This document shows positions 54,200 through 63,758 of a stretch of DNA of 64,000 nucleotides, piece by piece. Origin of the DNA: Nitrospirales bacterium (lineage in GTDB: Bacteria; Nitrospirota; Nitrospiria; Nitrospirales; UBA8639); assembly GCA_029261355.1 (NCBI GenBank), contig JAJDBM010000058.1, forward strand, positions 1-64,000, in the 5' to 3' direction. Position numbers and translations under genes: made by a program. The notes below the pieces were generated by a model. It ran no database searches. It was given only the letters and a program-made list of their open reading frames with translations, and was not told the DNA's origin. Numbering within the stretch: position 1 is the first letter of the stretch; each line of letters opens with the position of its first letter.

Positions 54200-54489
54200 G
54201 ATTGTTCCTTTCCTTAATAAGAAATATGGTTCTCAGCACTTCACTCAAGGATGATTCCATGATTTTTCAGCATGGTTCAACTAGTCTGGTTTGTGGCAAA
54301 ATGAGGAGCAGAGGATGTCATGAATGACTGGTTAAAAAGAATGGCTCAGTTATTATCAGTGAGTGCAGAACATAGGATTTTTTGTTCAAGAAGCACACCG
54401 ATGGTATGTAATTTTAGCACAAAATTTTCTCAACACATGCGACTCAATATTCATGGATTAAAAGCACAGATAATTAATGGGGGAATTCA

Positions 54490-54858
54490 ATGAAGATCAC
54501 TGAAATGTCGTTTACGGGATACCCTGTGACGGACCTTCCCAGAGCAAGGAAGTTTTATGAAGAGGTCTTAGGGCTTGTGCCTTCGTGGGTGAATGGCACT
54601 GATGAAAAAGCTTGGGTGGAGTATAAAATTGGTCCGTCAAATTTAGCGATTACGAATATGGCCAAGGAATGGAAGCCGTCGGCTGATGGTCCGTCGGTTG
54701 CTTTAGAATTGGATGATTTTGAGGAAGCCATTCGAGAACTCAAGTCTCAACATGTGCCGGTTCTCATCGAACCATTTGAATCCCCAGTGTGCCATATGGC
54801 CGTGATTGCTGACCCTGATGGCAATGGCCTCATTATCCATAAACGGAAATTATCATGA
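54490..54858 (+). CDS. VOC-superfamily (glyoxalase-like) protein
   Basis: 122 residues: Y-P-V-T-D-L-P-R-A-R-K-F-Y-E-E-V-L-G-L at the start, L-E-L-D-D-F-E-E-A-I, and A-D-P-D-G-N-G-L-I-I-H-K at the end, a standard VOC betaalphabetabetabeta pair. No clear substrate. GGGGGA precedes the ATG. Single gene. Confidence 0.83.
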   Translation: MKITEMSFTGYPVTDLPRARKFYEEVLGLVPSWVNGTDEKAWVEYKIGPSNLAITNMAKEWKPSADGPSVALELDDFEEAIRELKSQHVPVLIEPFESPVCHMAVIADPDGNGLIIHKRKLS

Positions 54859-54865
54859 ATATTCG

Positions 54866-56077
54866 TTATTCAAGTGCTGTTTGTTCATCTTGAGCAACAT
54901 GGCCGCGCATGGATTTATCTGTGATGTTCTTTTCGATTTCTAGTGCAATCACGCGTGCGAGTTGATTGGCTGATAGGGCACCCATGGGAAGGTTTTTCGT
55001 TTCTGAGTAATACGGATCTTCGGGTTCGGCCTTGCGATGATAATTGATAAGGATCTTTGCAGGTTGAATAGACGTTTCTTTTTTGCCTACCACGACTGAC
55101 TTATCTTTAGGTGCCACACGAGTTCGCGTGGCCCAATCTCGGGAATCAATCTTCACAAACGCCACGTTCCAAATCCGTCCATTCAATACATTTCGCACTG
55201 CCTTGGGAGTATGTTCGTAAAAATACGGTTTTCGGATAATGATCTGGAGTGCTTCGCGAATACGAATGTCATAGAGCTTTACTGTGGAGTCAGGGTGTGA
55301 TGGTTTCATCAGTTCCGTGGAGCCCATATCGTAATATGGTTGGTTCATCAGACTCTGATAATCATCAACTGTCGTGAGATAGGTTTGAAAAATACCCTGT
55401 AGGGCTTGTTCTCGTTGCTTGCCTGACATCTCTTTGATTTCTTTGACGGTTTTAATTGGTGCCGTTTTGAGGTCCCGTTGTACAGACACTCTTCTTGGTT
55501 TTGATGATGTGGCGGCTTTGCTCAGGACCCACTGAAATTCTCGTTCAAGACGTGGGATCAGTTTCTCGGGATAGTTGACGTAGCCTTGTTGTTCGAGCAT
55601 TGAGGCATTCACGAGGAGAATGACTTCTTTCTGTGCTTTGGTTCGTGCGACGAGGAAGAGAAATTCTTTGAGAAAACGATTAAATACTTTTGGTTCAATG
55701 ACCACTTTTTGCAGGAGGTTATTTTGTAACGCCTCATCAAATCTTGGGTATTTTTGGCGTGCTTGAACCATTGTCGTGAAGGCCGCCACGATTGTTTGCC
55801 GGGAATTTTCTGCCAGAGACCTGGGCAATACGATGTTTTCCGCGGCTCCCCTGCCTTTCTCAATAAACACCTTCACTGCAGTTCCATGTATAGGGTGTCC
55901 TTCGGTATCTTCCGTTTGCTGCTGTTTGTCGTGGTGCCCATCACCGCCACTCGCCATACTCATTGAGTACACAGTCGATGCGACTATGATGAAGAGGCAA
56001 ATCTGTAGATTGGTTATCCATGCACTAGGTTTGCTTGGTTTCCTCCGATGGACTCTAGATTTTTCCAAAAAAAACAT
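54866..56077 (-). CDS. Exported protein of unknown function
   Basis: 403 residues. A hydrophobic segment (about residues 23-41) follows a basic start; the mature part is largely helical and charged, with a Gly/His/Gln-rich linker (S-G-G-D-G-H-H-D-K-Q-Q-Q) near its start and several tracts of basic residues. No motif identified. Convergent with the VOC gene and divergent from the globin gene. Confidence 0.7.
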   Translation of the reverse strand: MFFLEKSRVHRRKPSKPSAWITNLQICLFIIVASTVYSMSMASGGDGHHDKQQQTEDTEGHPIHGTAVKVFIEKGRGAAENIVLPRSLAENSRQTIVAAFTTMVQARQKYPRFDEALQNNLLQKVVIEPKVFNRFLKEFLFLVARTKAQKEVILLVNASMLEQQGYVNYPEKLIPRLEREFQWVLSKAATSSKPRRVSVQRDLKTAPIKTVKEIKEMSGKQREQALQGIFQTYLTTVDDYQSLMNQPYYDMGSTELMKPSHPDSTVKLYDIRIREALQIIIRKPYFYEHTPKAVRNVLNGRIWNVAFVKIDSRDWATRTRVAPKDKSVVVGKKETSIQPAKILINYHRKAEPEDPYYSETKNLPMGALSANQLARVIALEIEKNITDKSMRGHVAQDEQTALE

Positions 56078-56214
56078 GTGGCAATTCCTGTAAGGGTTTA
56101 GTCGTCAATGTATTCCATCTTGCCCGTTGGCTTAATCGTCAAGAGCTTTAAGCGAGGTAACGGTTACACCGATGTATATCATATTACTTACTTATATTCT
56201 TTAGGAGGTATCTG

Positions 56215-56628
56215 ATGGAGGAACTAACCCCCGTTCGCCAGAGTTATGGACGTTGTGCCTTGAAGCCAGATTTTATTGACTATTTTTATGACGAATTCTT
56301 GAAAAGTCATCCGGCCATCGCGCCGATGTTTATCAACACGGATTTCAAGATACAAAAAGAGTTACTGCAAACCGGTATTGGCATGTTGTTAGCTTATTTA
56401 GAGGGGAAGCCTGCCGGGAAAATGACTATCGATCGGATTGCTGTGAGTCATAACAAGACTCATATGAATATTGATCCAAATTTTTACCAGTATTGGATTG
56501 ATAGTTTGATTAAAGCGGTTAAGCATTGTGATTCAAGGTATACTCCAGACCTTGAGCGAAGCTGGCAAAAGGTGTTACGTGCGGGTGTGGATTGTATTGC
56601 TTCGCAGCACGACGTTCCAACCTCATAG
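56215..56628 (+). CDS. Single-domain globin
   Basis: 137 residues with the classical globin fold: F-I-D-Y-F-Y-D-E-F-L (B helix), M-F-I-N-T-D (C-D), proximal-His region R-I-A-V-S-H-N-K-T-H-M-N-I-D-P-N-F-Y-Q-Y-W (F-G) and the terminal H helix. Closest in pattern to SDg or sensor-globin-like domains without an output domain. AGGAGG lies just before ATG 56215. Roles in O2/NO binding are usual. A strong hairpin follows. Confidence 0.85.
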   Translation: MEELTPVRQSYGRCALKPDFIDYFYDEFLKSHPAIAPMFINTDFKIQKELLQTGIGMLLAYLEGKPAGKMTIDRIAVSHNKTHMNIDPNFYQYWIDSLIKAVKHCDSRYTPDLERSWQKVLRAGVDCIASQHDVPTS

Positions 56629-56650
56629 TCCTTCATGTTTTCTGTAAATG

Positions 56651-56672
56651 TCCCGTCAGGCCGGTGACGGGA
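56651..56672 (+). terminator. Hairpin after the globin gene
   Basis: TCCCGTCA, GGCCGG loop, TGACGGGA: perfect 8-bp stem starting 23 bases after the globin stop. The following bases are only mildly T-rich, so termination strength is uncertain. Confidence 0.5.
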
Positions 56673-56828
56673 TAACCTCTCTCATTTCCTCTAACGAAGT
56701 CTATCAAATCAGTTAGATCTATGGCCACGTGGGCCTCATTTGCTCATTTCTTGCGAAGCCTGCGATAATCCACATAGCATTGAATGATAAGAGTAAGCGT
56801 AGGTTCATCTATACATGGGGAGATCATT

Positions 56829-57296
56829 ATGAAAAATGTCATACAACGGCAGAATCTTTCATTCGTGTTCTTAAGCGTCTTGATGCTATGTTTGAGTCCC
56901 GCCCTGTTCTCAAGTATGGCCATGGCCGACACTGAGAAAACGAAAGTCCTCTATCATGTAGATAGCAATGATCTGGCAACGGTGAAATATGCGATGGCAC
57001 TCATCAATAAGCATATTGAAGCTGAAGGTGGGCCGGATAAGATTGATATTAAGTTAGTGGTGCATGGACCGGCTCTCCCTCTCTTTGAAGATGCGACTGT
57101 CGATCCAGATCTCAAGGCTAAGCTGAAGACGGTCATTGACCAAGGCGTGGGTGCTGAAATGTGCCAAGTGTCGATGAAGTTATTTGGAACCCCTCTTGAG
57201 AAACTTGTGGCCGGATTTACGCCAACCAAACATCCTGTGGCGGTTAAACGAATTGCTGACCTGCAAAAAGAGGGATATATCTATATAAAGCCATAA
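56829..57296 (+). CDS. Periplasmic DsrE-family protein
   Basis: 155 residues from ATG 56829, preceded by GGGGAG; 15 codons further upstream are open but unlikely. Signal peptide about 1-33. DsrE fold: V-L-Y-H-V-D-S-N-D, K-L-V-V-H-G, and a single Cys (A-E-M-C-Q-V-S-M-K) in the position of the active Cys of DsrE/TusD-like proteins. Sulfur carrier or redox role in the periplasm is inferred. Confidence 0.85.
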   Translation: MKNVIQRQNLSFVFLSVLMLCLSPALFSSMAMADTEKTKVLYHVDSNDLATVKYAMALINKHIEAEGGPDKIDIKLVVHGPALPLFEDATVDPDLKAKLKTVIDQGVGAEMCQVSMKLFGTPLEKLVAGFTPTKHPVAVKRIADLQKEGYIYIKP

Positions 57297-57321
57297 CACA
57301 GAAATTTTTCTCATTGTTGTT

Positions 57322-57365
57322 GAAGGAGGGTTGGGTACGAAGGTGCTCTATCCTCCTTCTTTTTT
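57322..57365 (+). terminator. Rho-independent terminator after the DsrE gene
   Basis: GAAGGAGG pairs with CCTCCTTC (8 bp, extended by two pairs) around a loop of about 20 bases and is followed by six T's. Its presence shows that the methyltransferase start must lie downstream, supporting ATG 57416. Confidence 0.65.
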
Positions 57366-57415
57366 CACACCGTTTCTTTCCTGCAACATCAGAAGCTCTG
57401 GGTCTTGCTCTGCAC

Positions 57416-58042
57416 ATGTATACTCAACTGCCCCTCACGCGTCGAACCATAGAGGCCTATGAAACGCATCACGATCTTTTTCTTCGAGAATGGAATAAAC
57501 GAACGTATACGATTCCACCTCTCTTGAATGAATGGGGTAGTCATTTGCCAAAGGGTGGCTTACTTCTGGATTTAGGTTGTGGACCTGGTCAGGATACTCG
57601 TTTTCTTCGACGACAGGGTTTTCGAGTTTACGGTGTAGATCTGACGTGGTCCTTTCTCCAAGCCGGGAAAAGACGATCGCCTCGCTTGCCGCTTATTCAA
57701 GCCGATATGCGACATCTGCCATTTTCCTCTGCTGAGTTTGAGGGCATCTGGGCTGCGGCTTCGATTATCCATTTACCCAAATCGCATGTTCGAACGTTAT
57801 TCAGGAAATTGTTTACTTTAACCAAGCCTGGAGGCTGGTTGGCTTTTACGGTTATGTATGGTCGTGAGATTGGCGTTCCTCGGCAGCAATGGATTCCTAA
57901 TCGGTATCTGGCAAAGTGGCACAAAAGAGAACTCAAGAAAACCGTGCAGACTACTAAGTGGGAAGTTGTATTGATCGAAAGGGTGAAGAATCAGGAACGG
58001 AAAGGCGCGTGGCTGAATGTCTTGGCCAGGCGACCGAATTAA
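57416..58042 (+). CDS. SAM-dependent methyltransferase
   Basis: 208 residues from ATG 57416; open sequence further upstream overlaps the terminator. Class I methyltransferase with L-L-L-D-L-G-C-G-P-G-Q-D-T (motif I), V-Y-G-V-D-L-T and Q-A-D-M-R-H-L-P-F motifs, and a basic C-terminal strand. Substrate unknown. Convergent with the SUMF1 gene downstream. Confidence 0.85.
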   Translation: MYTQLPLTRRTIEAYETHHDLFLREWNKRTYTIPPLLNEWGSHLPKGGLLLDLGCGPGQDTRFLRRQGFRVYGVDLTWSFLQAGKRRSPRLPLIQADMRHLPFSSAEFEGIWAAASIIHLPKSHVRTLFRKLFTLTKPGGWLAFTVMYGREIGVPRQQWIPNRYLAKWHKRELKKTVQTTKWEVVLIERVKNQERKGAWLNVLARRPN

Positions 58043-58121
58043 GCACCATATTTCGTCGCATAGAGCATGGTCCTGTCCGTGCCTTTCTCGAGATACGGTT
58101 TACGAGCAAGGGGAGACGAAA

Positions 58122-59000
58122 CTATGGGTTTGACTGTGCACAGCGAAATCCAATTGTGGCTTCACGTTGTTGAGGAAATGCCCCCCCCCGTGTCGCCGTT
58201 CGAAGCATCACTATTTTGCTCTTCCATGACCCACCCCGCACACTTTTGTAGCGTCCACTTTTTGGTCCTTGAGGGTTACGCTGCGGCATCGTTGGATAAT
58301 AGTCTGATCCAAACCAGTCATGAACCCACTCTGCGACATTTCCTGCCATATGGAACGCCTTAAACGGACTTTGCCCTTCAGGATAACTGTTGACCGCCGC
58401 CACGAGAGGAATTTGATGGACATGATATTGCCCAAAGACGACTCGTGCGGTGGAGGGTTCGTCACGTCCCCAAGGGAAGACTTGTCCATCCACACCACGA
58501 GCAGTTTTTTCCCACTGTGCTTCTGTTGGTAACTGTTTGCCTTGTGCGTGACAAAATGCATCAGCTTCCTTCCATGTGACATAGAGTGCTGGCCAGGGGG
58601 CTAATACTTCATCTGGAATATAATGAATATCAATCAAGTGCCAAATCAGTTCTTGTAATTCATCAGAAACTTCTACGTGATGTTGGAAATAAAATGCCAG
58701 AAGTTCGCCGAGCGTGACTTCATATTGGTCAATATGAAACTCATCAATCCAAATAGGACGTCGAGGAAACTCCGTATCATCATATTGGGTATCACTATTA
58801 AATGCGTCAGCATCACGACGCGTCGTTCCCATGAAGAATTCTCCAGCTGGGATGGTGACCATTGGGGAGGCTTGAGCCATTGCCGCTATGCCATGTAGAT
58901 GTTGTTCGAGCTCTGGTGAGACTTTTTCGGCTTTTGTGACAATCGGCAAGAGCAGAAGACTAAAAACAGATAACATCACAAGTGGGTATAATATTTTCAT
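58122..59000 (-). CDS. Periplasmic SUMF1/FGE-fold protein (paralogue 4)
   Basis: 292 residues; signal peptide about 1-24; SUMF1 domain with V-T-I-P-A-G-E-F-F-M-G-T, D-Q-Y-E-V-T, G-K-Q-L-P-T-E-A-Q-W-E, N-V-A-E-W-V-H-D-W and V-R-G-G-S-W followed by K-S-K-I-V-M-L-R, so again no catalytic Cys pair. Located far from the 16-20 kb cluster. A run of nine G (58181-58189, coding strand) falls about 22 codons before the stop. Confidence 0.85.
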   Translation of the reverse strand: MKILYPLVMLSVFSLLLLPIVTKAEKVSPELEQHLHGIAAMAQASPMVTIPAGEFFMGTTRRDADAFNSDTQYDDTEFPRRPIWIDEFHIDQYEVTLGELLAFYFQHHVEVSDELQELIWHLIDIHYIPDEVLAPWPALYVTWKEADAFCHAQGKQLPTEAQWEKTARGVDGQVFPWGRDEPSTARVVFGQYHVHQIPLVAAVNSYPEGQSPFKAFHMAGNVAEWVHDWFGSDYYPTMPQRNPQGPKSGRYKSVRGGSWKSKIVMLRTATRGGAFPQQREATIGFRCAQSNP

Positions 59001-59330
59001 ATTTTAGCTGCGAGTCCAGTTTGTTTCGAGGCGTCGTCTTGGGCCGAATGGGAGTTGAGCATACGTGTATTGGGCTGTCATTTATTGGCTCTGAGTGTAG
59101 CAGGATCGTATCGGATCGCCCAAGAGTATGAGTCGTTGAATGAGTGGAAAGAAAGAAGACGGTTTTTTTCGAAATCTCTCCTTTTATTTTTTGTCCCAGT
59201 AATTATACCAAATATATGAAGCTTTCTGGATGTGTTCCCTCAAATTTGGTATTTTCCCCTAGTCCTTGATTTCGCCATCCCCCTCTGCGGATTCATTCTT
59301 TCAATCCTATGTCCAAGGGAGAGGTCTATT
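59001..59330. other. Divergent intergenic region
   Basis: 330 bases between the SUMF1 gene and the hydrolase gene. No gene or recognisable binding site seen; both promoters should lie here. Confidence 0.4.
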
Positions 59331-60452
59331 ATGAGGCATCGATTGTTGCTGATTGCACTATGTGTCGCATGTATGTTTCTTTCCAATTATACCGTGGCGC
59401 CGGCTCAAACCGGACAGGTCTGGACATCTAAGAAAGTGCTTGCATTGAAAGGGAGTGTGGTAAAGGAACGCGTGAAATTTCCAGTGAAACTATCTACTGG
59501 AAAAAAGTTTACGATGGCCGCTAGTTTTTTCTTTAAAGTGAAACAGATCAAAGGCTGTCTCTATCACAACGAACGTGGAAGGTTGATTGCGTGCTTAAGA
59601 GCGAAGAATATAAAGAAAAAGCCAATACAGACCTTAGTTCATGGTCTCACGTATGATCATCGTTATTGGAATAGTCAGACGGTGAACGGCAAAAGCTATT
59701 CGTATGCTAGATTTATGGCCAAGAATGGCTTTGTGGTGTTGGCTCTTGATTTACTCGGAAGCGGGAAGTCTGGAGTCCCGGATGGAGATCAGCTGACTCT
59801 GCAAGAATCATCTTTTACGATAGCCCAAGTGCTTTTTAGCCTTAAGTCTGAACAGAACCCGCTTCATTCTTCTTTCGAAAAAGTCATTGTGGTTGGTCAT
59901 TCCCTGGGAACAATTCTCAGTGTGGCGACATTGGGAACGTGGCGCCATGCTGCAGATGCATTGATTGTGACTGGTTGGGCGTTTGCTCCGCATGTGGTGT
60001 TAGCGCCAGAATTAGTGCAGGCGGCTTTTGAAAATCCATATGTACAGCTTCCACCTCAGGTCCGTGAAGATTTATTCTATTTTTTACCAAAGGCCGATCA
60101 TCGGGTTATTGCGTTTGATAATCGTAGGCTCGCTGATCAAACTCCTCGAGGAATTTTTACACAAGGTCTCCCCTTGCTCGAAGCGATGGAAAGGGGCAAT
60201 GCCGATGATGTGGAATTTATTAAGGCTTTCTCGCGATCGAGCCGGATCCAAGTTCCTGTGCTGATCCAGTTAGGAGAGTTTGATGCCATTGCTCCTTCAA
60301 GGCTTGCGAGTCAAGAAGCTTCATTTTACCCAAATGCGTCGAAGGTCACGGTTCAAGTTCTTTCAAATATTGGGCATGCGTTTAATTTACATGTGAATAA
60401 TCAAAAGAGCTGGAAACGTGTGAAGCGGTGGTTAACTCGACGAGGCTACTGA
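59331..60452 (+). CDS. Secreted alpha/beta hydrolase
   Basis: 373 residues from ATG 59331 (GGGAGAGG upstream, then a clean signal peptide of about 25 residues); 33 more codons are open upstream but unsuitable. Nucleophile elbow V-V-G-H-S-L-G, preceded by L-V-H-G-L-T-Y-D (oxyanion strand); acid and His are likely in G-E-F-D-A-I and I-G-H-A-F-N-L-H. A lipase/esterase-type activity in the periplasm or outside is likely; substrate unknown. Confidence 0.85.
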   Translation: MRHRLLLIALCVACMFLSNYTVAPAQTGQVWTSKKVLALKGSVVKERVKFPVKLSTGKKFTMAASFFFKVKQIKGCLYHNERGRLIACLRAKNIKKKPIQTLVHGLTYDHRYWNSQTVNGKSYSYARFMAKNGFVVLALDLLGSGKSGVPDGDQLTLQESSFTIAQVLFSLKSEQNPLHSSFEKVIVVGHSLGTILSVATLGTWRHAADALIVTGWAFAPHVVLAPELVQAAFENPYVQLPPQVREDLFYFLPKADHRVIAFDNRRLADQTPRGIFTQGLPLLEAMERGNADDVEFIKAFSRSSRIQVPVLIQLGEFDAIAPSRLASQEASFYPNASKVTVQVLSNIGHAFNLHVNNQKSWKRVKRWLTRRGY

Positions 60453-60468
60453 TGTCGTTATTAAGTGA

Positions 60469-60502
60469 TCTGACGTCACCCTGTATCACTGGTGACGTCA
60501 GA
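60469..60502. terminator. Bidirectional hairpin between convergent genes
   Basis: TCTGACGTCACC and GGTGACGTCAGA form a perfect 12-bp stem with a 10-base loop, 17 bases after the hydrolase stop and just before the end of the lipoprotein gene. No long T-tract on either side. Confidence 0.65.
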
Positions 60503-60518
60503 CTCGTTTGATGGGGGG

Positions 60519-60761
60519 TTATTGGACTAGAGAGTCTCTCCCAATCTGATCTTTCCGAATGTCATATTCCTTCTGATCGATTTTCCCATCCTTGAGGTCG
60601 TCGTCGATACGATCTTTTTGTGTTTTTAAATTGTATTCGTAGCCACCAGCACCGACAGCTGCCCCACCGAGCACACCTAAGGCCGCACTTCCACCTGGAC
60701 TTGAACAGCCAGATAATGCCAGTAGCATCAAGGCAGCGAGAGGTAGTGAAAACTTATACAT
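60519..60761 (-). CDS. Small lipoprotein with glycine-zipper segment
   Basis: 80 residues. Signal peptide with lipobox L-S-G-C (Cys19), then G-G-S-A-A-L-G-V-L-G-G-A-A-V-G-A-G-G, a glycine-zipper membrane-associated helix, and a charged tail (D-D-D-L-K-D-G-K-I-D-Q-K-E-Y). GGAGG precedes the start. Similar to YMGG-type outer-membrane lipoproteins. Confidence 0.82.
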   Translation of the reverse strand: MYKFSLPLAALMLLALSGCSSPGGSAALGVLGGAAVGAGGYEYNLKTQKDRIDDDLKDGKIDQKEYDIRKDQIGRDSLVQ

Positions 60762-61400
60762 GCTGAACCTCCTTCTATAAAAACGATTGAACGAAATATG
60801 ATGGTCAGGGGGTATATCGATTTCGAGAATATTTGAGAGTCAATGGTTGCGTAAAAGAATGTCTCATGAATTTCACGGTTGAGGAACGAATGTTAGGGGT
60901 GTGCCTGCACAGCGTTTATGGTTAACCGTGAGTCGTTGTTCTTCTTCTCTAAGCACGATTCATGATTTCATACTGTTGAGTGATCCGTCATCATGGCCTA
61001 AGAGTCAGCCTATCATTTGAGGCGGAGATTGGTAAAGTTTTTGTCTCCTACAGTCAGATTATGAAGTGGTTAGTCTTCAGTCATTCAGTGACTTGGAGCC
61101 CAGCAATCTTTGTGCCAGAGACGTTGGCTCGGGTGGTTTCTTGCTGAGGGAATAGTCCTACTTCCCTTCATGTATCAGCAGGATTATAGTAAGGAATATC
61201 CATCTGAGATGGTGGGAGTCCCGCATATATTCTATCGATGGGAGCGGGCAGTCGGCTTGACATTAGCTTGGAGCCAGCGCAATCTACTTCATTCGCTGTG
61301 TAGAAAATGCAACATGATGCCTGAAGCAAGCACTCCATGAACGGAGGTCGTCGTCTTGTATCCTGCAACTTCTCCCAGATCCCCGACGATTAGCTAGAAC
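60762..61400. other. Non-coding region before the second kinase
   Basis: 639 bases; no gene with start, ribosome site and protein-like composition, and no RNA gene or repeat from elsewhere in the window. Short inverted segments occur but none with a T-tract. Confidence 0.45.
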
Positions 61401-63758
61401 ATGCCAACTCCATCCTTACCTGAATCATCTCCTGTTGACCTATCCACCGGTACATCGGAACGCGAGTTATTGCATGTTCGGCAAGTGGCTGAACTTTACG
61501 CTCTCGCACCATTGGGAATCGTCGCCTCTGTTATTAACGGCCCAATTCTCGCGTTCGTTCAATGGAACGTCACTTCTCATGAACGTATGCTTATCTGGCT
61601 TGCCTGTTTGTTTGTCGTTAACTTGGGATGGTGCGGCCTGGTTTACCTGTATCGTAAGCAACCGAAGACAGAGAGTGATGCACAGTCTTGGTGTCGATGG
61701 TTTTTAGTCGGCAATTCGTTTTCAGGTTTAGTTTGGGGTGCATTAGCTGTGTTTCTGTATCCAGTAGACTTTACTCCACATCAAATATTTTTAGCTTTAG
61801 TATTAGGGGGGATGATCGCAGGTTCGACGGCGATTCATTCCGCTTCAAAAGCTGCGTTTCTTGCTTTTAGTTTGCCAACAGGGCTGACGATTGTTGTGCG
61901 GTTATTGGTTGAGGGCAGCCATTTTGATGTCATGATGGGACTATTGGGTCTCATCTATCTTGCTATGATGTTCATGACCATGCGGCATAACCATCAGGTG
62001 TTTGTGAATGCCATCAGGCTTCAGTTGGAAAAAACACAATTGATTCTCCATCTCTCGGATGAACGGGATAATGCGAAGGTTTTGAATAAGGCCTTGAATG
62101 AAGAGGTCAATGCCTGCCAGTTGATGGAACAAGAACTGATTCAACACCGCAATCACTTAGAACAGTTAATTGAAGATCGAACGACTCAACTTCGAACATC
62201 TGAGGCACGGTTTCTTTTTCTTGCTGAAAATATTGGAGACCTTATTTGGATGATGGATATTGAAGCCCACCGTTTTAGCTACATGAGCCCTGCCGTTGAA
62301 GGTTTGCTGGGATATTCATCCGCGGAGGCCATGTCATTGTCTCTACAAGACATTTTGACTACACGTTCAATGCAGAAGGCACGAGTGATCTTGGAAGAGG
62401 AATTAGCGCTTCCTCGTAATCAAGCGCCAGAGTCAACCAGATATCGTAGTATGGAGCTTGAACATCTCTGTAAAGGTGGCTCAACGGTCTGGGCTGAAGT
62501 GCGTGCCAGTCTTGTTCGGAATGATCATGGAATAATCATCGGATTTGTTGGTGTCGCCCGTGATATCACCGATCGCAAAAAACTTGACGAAGCCAGGCAC
62601 CGATTGGAAACGCAATTATTACGATCGCAGAAGATGGAGGCCATTGGAACCCTTGCCGGTGGTATTGCTCATGATTTTAATAATTTACTGACTGGAGTTC
62701 TTGGAAATATTTCACTTGCCAAGGGTTTTTTGTCTGAAGAGTTTCCTGGATTTCGTTTTCTACGAGTAGCGGAGCACGAGGGCATACGTGCCAAGGGGTT
62801 GACTCAGCAATTGCTAACCTTCGCGAAGGGGGGTGAGCCCATCAAGAGCCTGGCTTCATTGGAGCTTCTCGTGAAGAATACGGTGGAATTTGCCTTATCG
62901 GGGTCTGCCGTGGCTCGTGAATATGTCTATGATGAACCCTTATGGTTAGTCGAAATTGATGCAGGACAGATTAGTCAGGTTGTCCAAAGCCTTGTGACCA
63001 ATGCGGTACAGGCGATGTCAACAGATGGACAATTGACGATTCAATGGGAAAACCTCATTTTTGATAAATCATCAAAATCCTTGGAGATTCCCGTTCCTTT
63101 TGGTTGGTACGTCAAAATTTCTTTTACTGATACTGGTACCGGCATCGCTTCTGGTGACTTGCCTAAAATATTTGATCCCTACTTTACGACGAAATCGGAT
63201 GGTCATGGATTAGGCCTGACGTCTGTCTATGCGATTACTAAAAAACATCATGGACATGTGACGGTGGAATCGGTCTTGGGGAGGGGGACGTGTATTTCGC
63301 TCTATTTTCCTGCTTCTCCAGATAAAGGGACTGACTTGTCGCCGCCTCCCGCGGGAAGGAGAAAGGGGACAGGGAAAATTCTCGTGATGGATGATGAGGC
63401 ATCCATTCGTATGCTTGCGAGTGAAATGTTACAGGAATGCGGGTATTTTTTTGAAATGGCCAAAAATGGAGAAGAGGCGCTGAGATTGTATCAAGAAGCG
63501 CAAAAGGTTGATGAGCCATTTTCTGCTGTTATTCTTGACTTAACCGTACCTGGGGGGCTGGGTGGGAAAGAGACTATGGATCAACTGTTGCAAATTGACC
63601 CAGATGTCAAGGCTGTCGTCACCAGTGGATATTCTAATGATCCGATCATGTCAAAATATCGCACATTTGGCTTTCAAGCGGTCATGACGAAACCCTATAC
63701 TCTCTTAGAGTTGAGCGATGTCATGTATCGTATGGTCATGGAGTCTGAAGAGTCGTAG
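61401..63758 (+). CDS. Multi-pass hybrid histidine kinase (MASE-like sensor, PAS, HisKA, HATPase, REC)
   Basis: 785 residues. About six membrane helices (residues about 35-200) form a MASE-like sensor, then a coiled coil (about 210-255) and a PAS domain (about 270-385). HisKA His is near residue 423 (G-G-I-A-H-D-F-N-N-L-L); HATPase has N-A-V-Q-A-M-S, D-T-G-T-G-I and G-H-G-L-G-L. The C-terminal receiver (about 655-780) has V-M-D-D-E, I-L-D-L-T-V-P-G-G near 712 and T-K-P-Y. No Hpt, unlike the kinase at 38.7 kb. Signal unknown. Confidence 0.9.
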   Translation: MPTPSLPESSPVDLSTGTSERELLHVRQVAELYALAPLGIVASVINGPILAFVQWNVTSHERMLIWLACLFVVNLGWCGLVYLYRKQPKTESDAQSWCRWFLVGNSFSGLVWGALAVFLYPVDFTPHQIFLALVLGGMIAGSTAIHSASKAAFLAFSLPTGLTIVVRLLVEGSHFDVMMGLLGLIYLAMMFMTMRHNHQVFVNAIRLQLEKTQLILHLSDERDNAKVLNKALNEEVNACQLMEQELIQHRNHLEQLIEDRTTQLRTSEARFLFLAENIGDLIWMMDIEAHRFSYMSPAVEGLLGYSSAEAMSLSLQDILTTRSMQKARVILEEELALPRNQAPESTRYRSMELEHLCKGGSTVWAEVRASLVRNDHGIIIGFVGVARDITDRKKLDEARHRLETQLLRSQKMEAIGTLAGGIAHDFNNLLTGVLGNISLAKGFLSEEFPGFRFLRVAEHEGIRAKGLTQQLLTFAKGGEPIKSLASLELLVKNTVEFALSGSAVAREYVYDEPLWLVEIDAGQISQVVQSLVTNAVQAMSTDGQLTIQWENLIFDKSSKSLEIPVPFGWYVKISFTDTGTGIASGDLPKIFDPYFTTKSDGHGLGLTSVYAITKKHHGHVTVESVLGRGTCISLYFPASPDKGTDLSPPPAGRRKGTGKILVMDDEASIRMLASEMLQECGYFFEMAKNGEEALRLYQEAQKVDEPFSAVILDLTVPGGLGGKETMDQLLQIDPDVKAVVTSGYSNDPIMSKYRTFGFQAVMTKPYTLLELSDVMYRMVMESEES

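Noticed and set aside
57314-57415. Upstream extension of the methyltransferase to TTG 57314
   Set aside because: It overlaps a convincing terminator hairpin, and the shorter start gives a normal class I enzyme.
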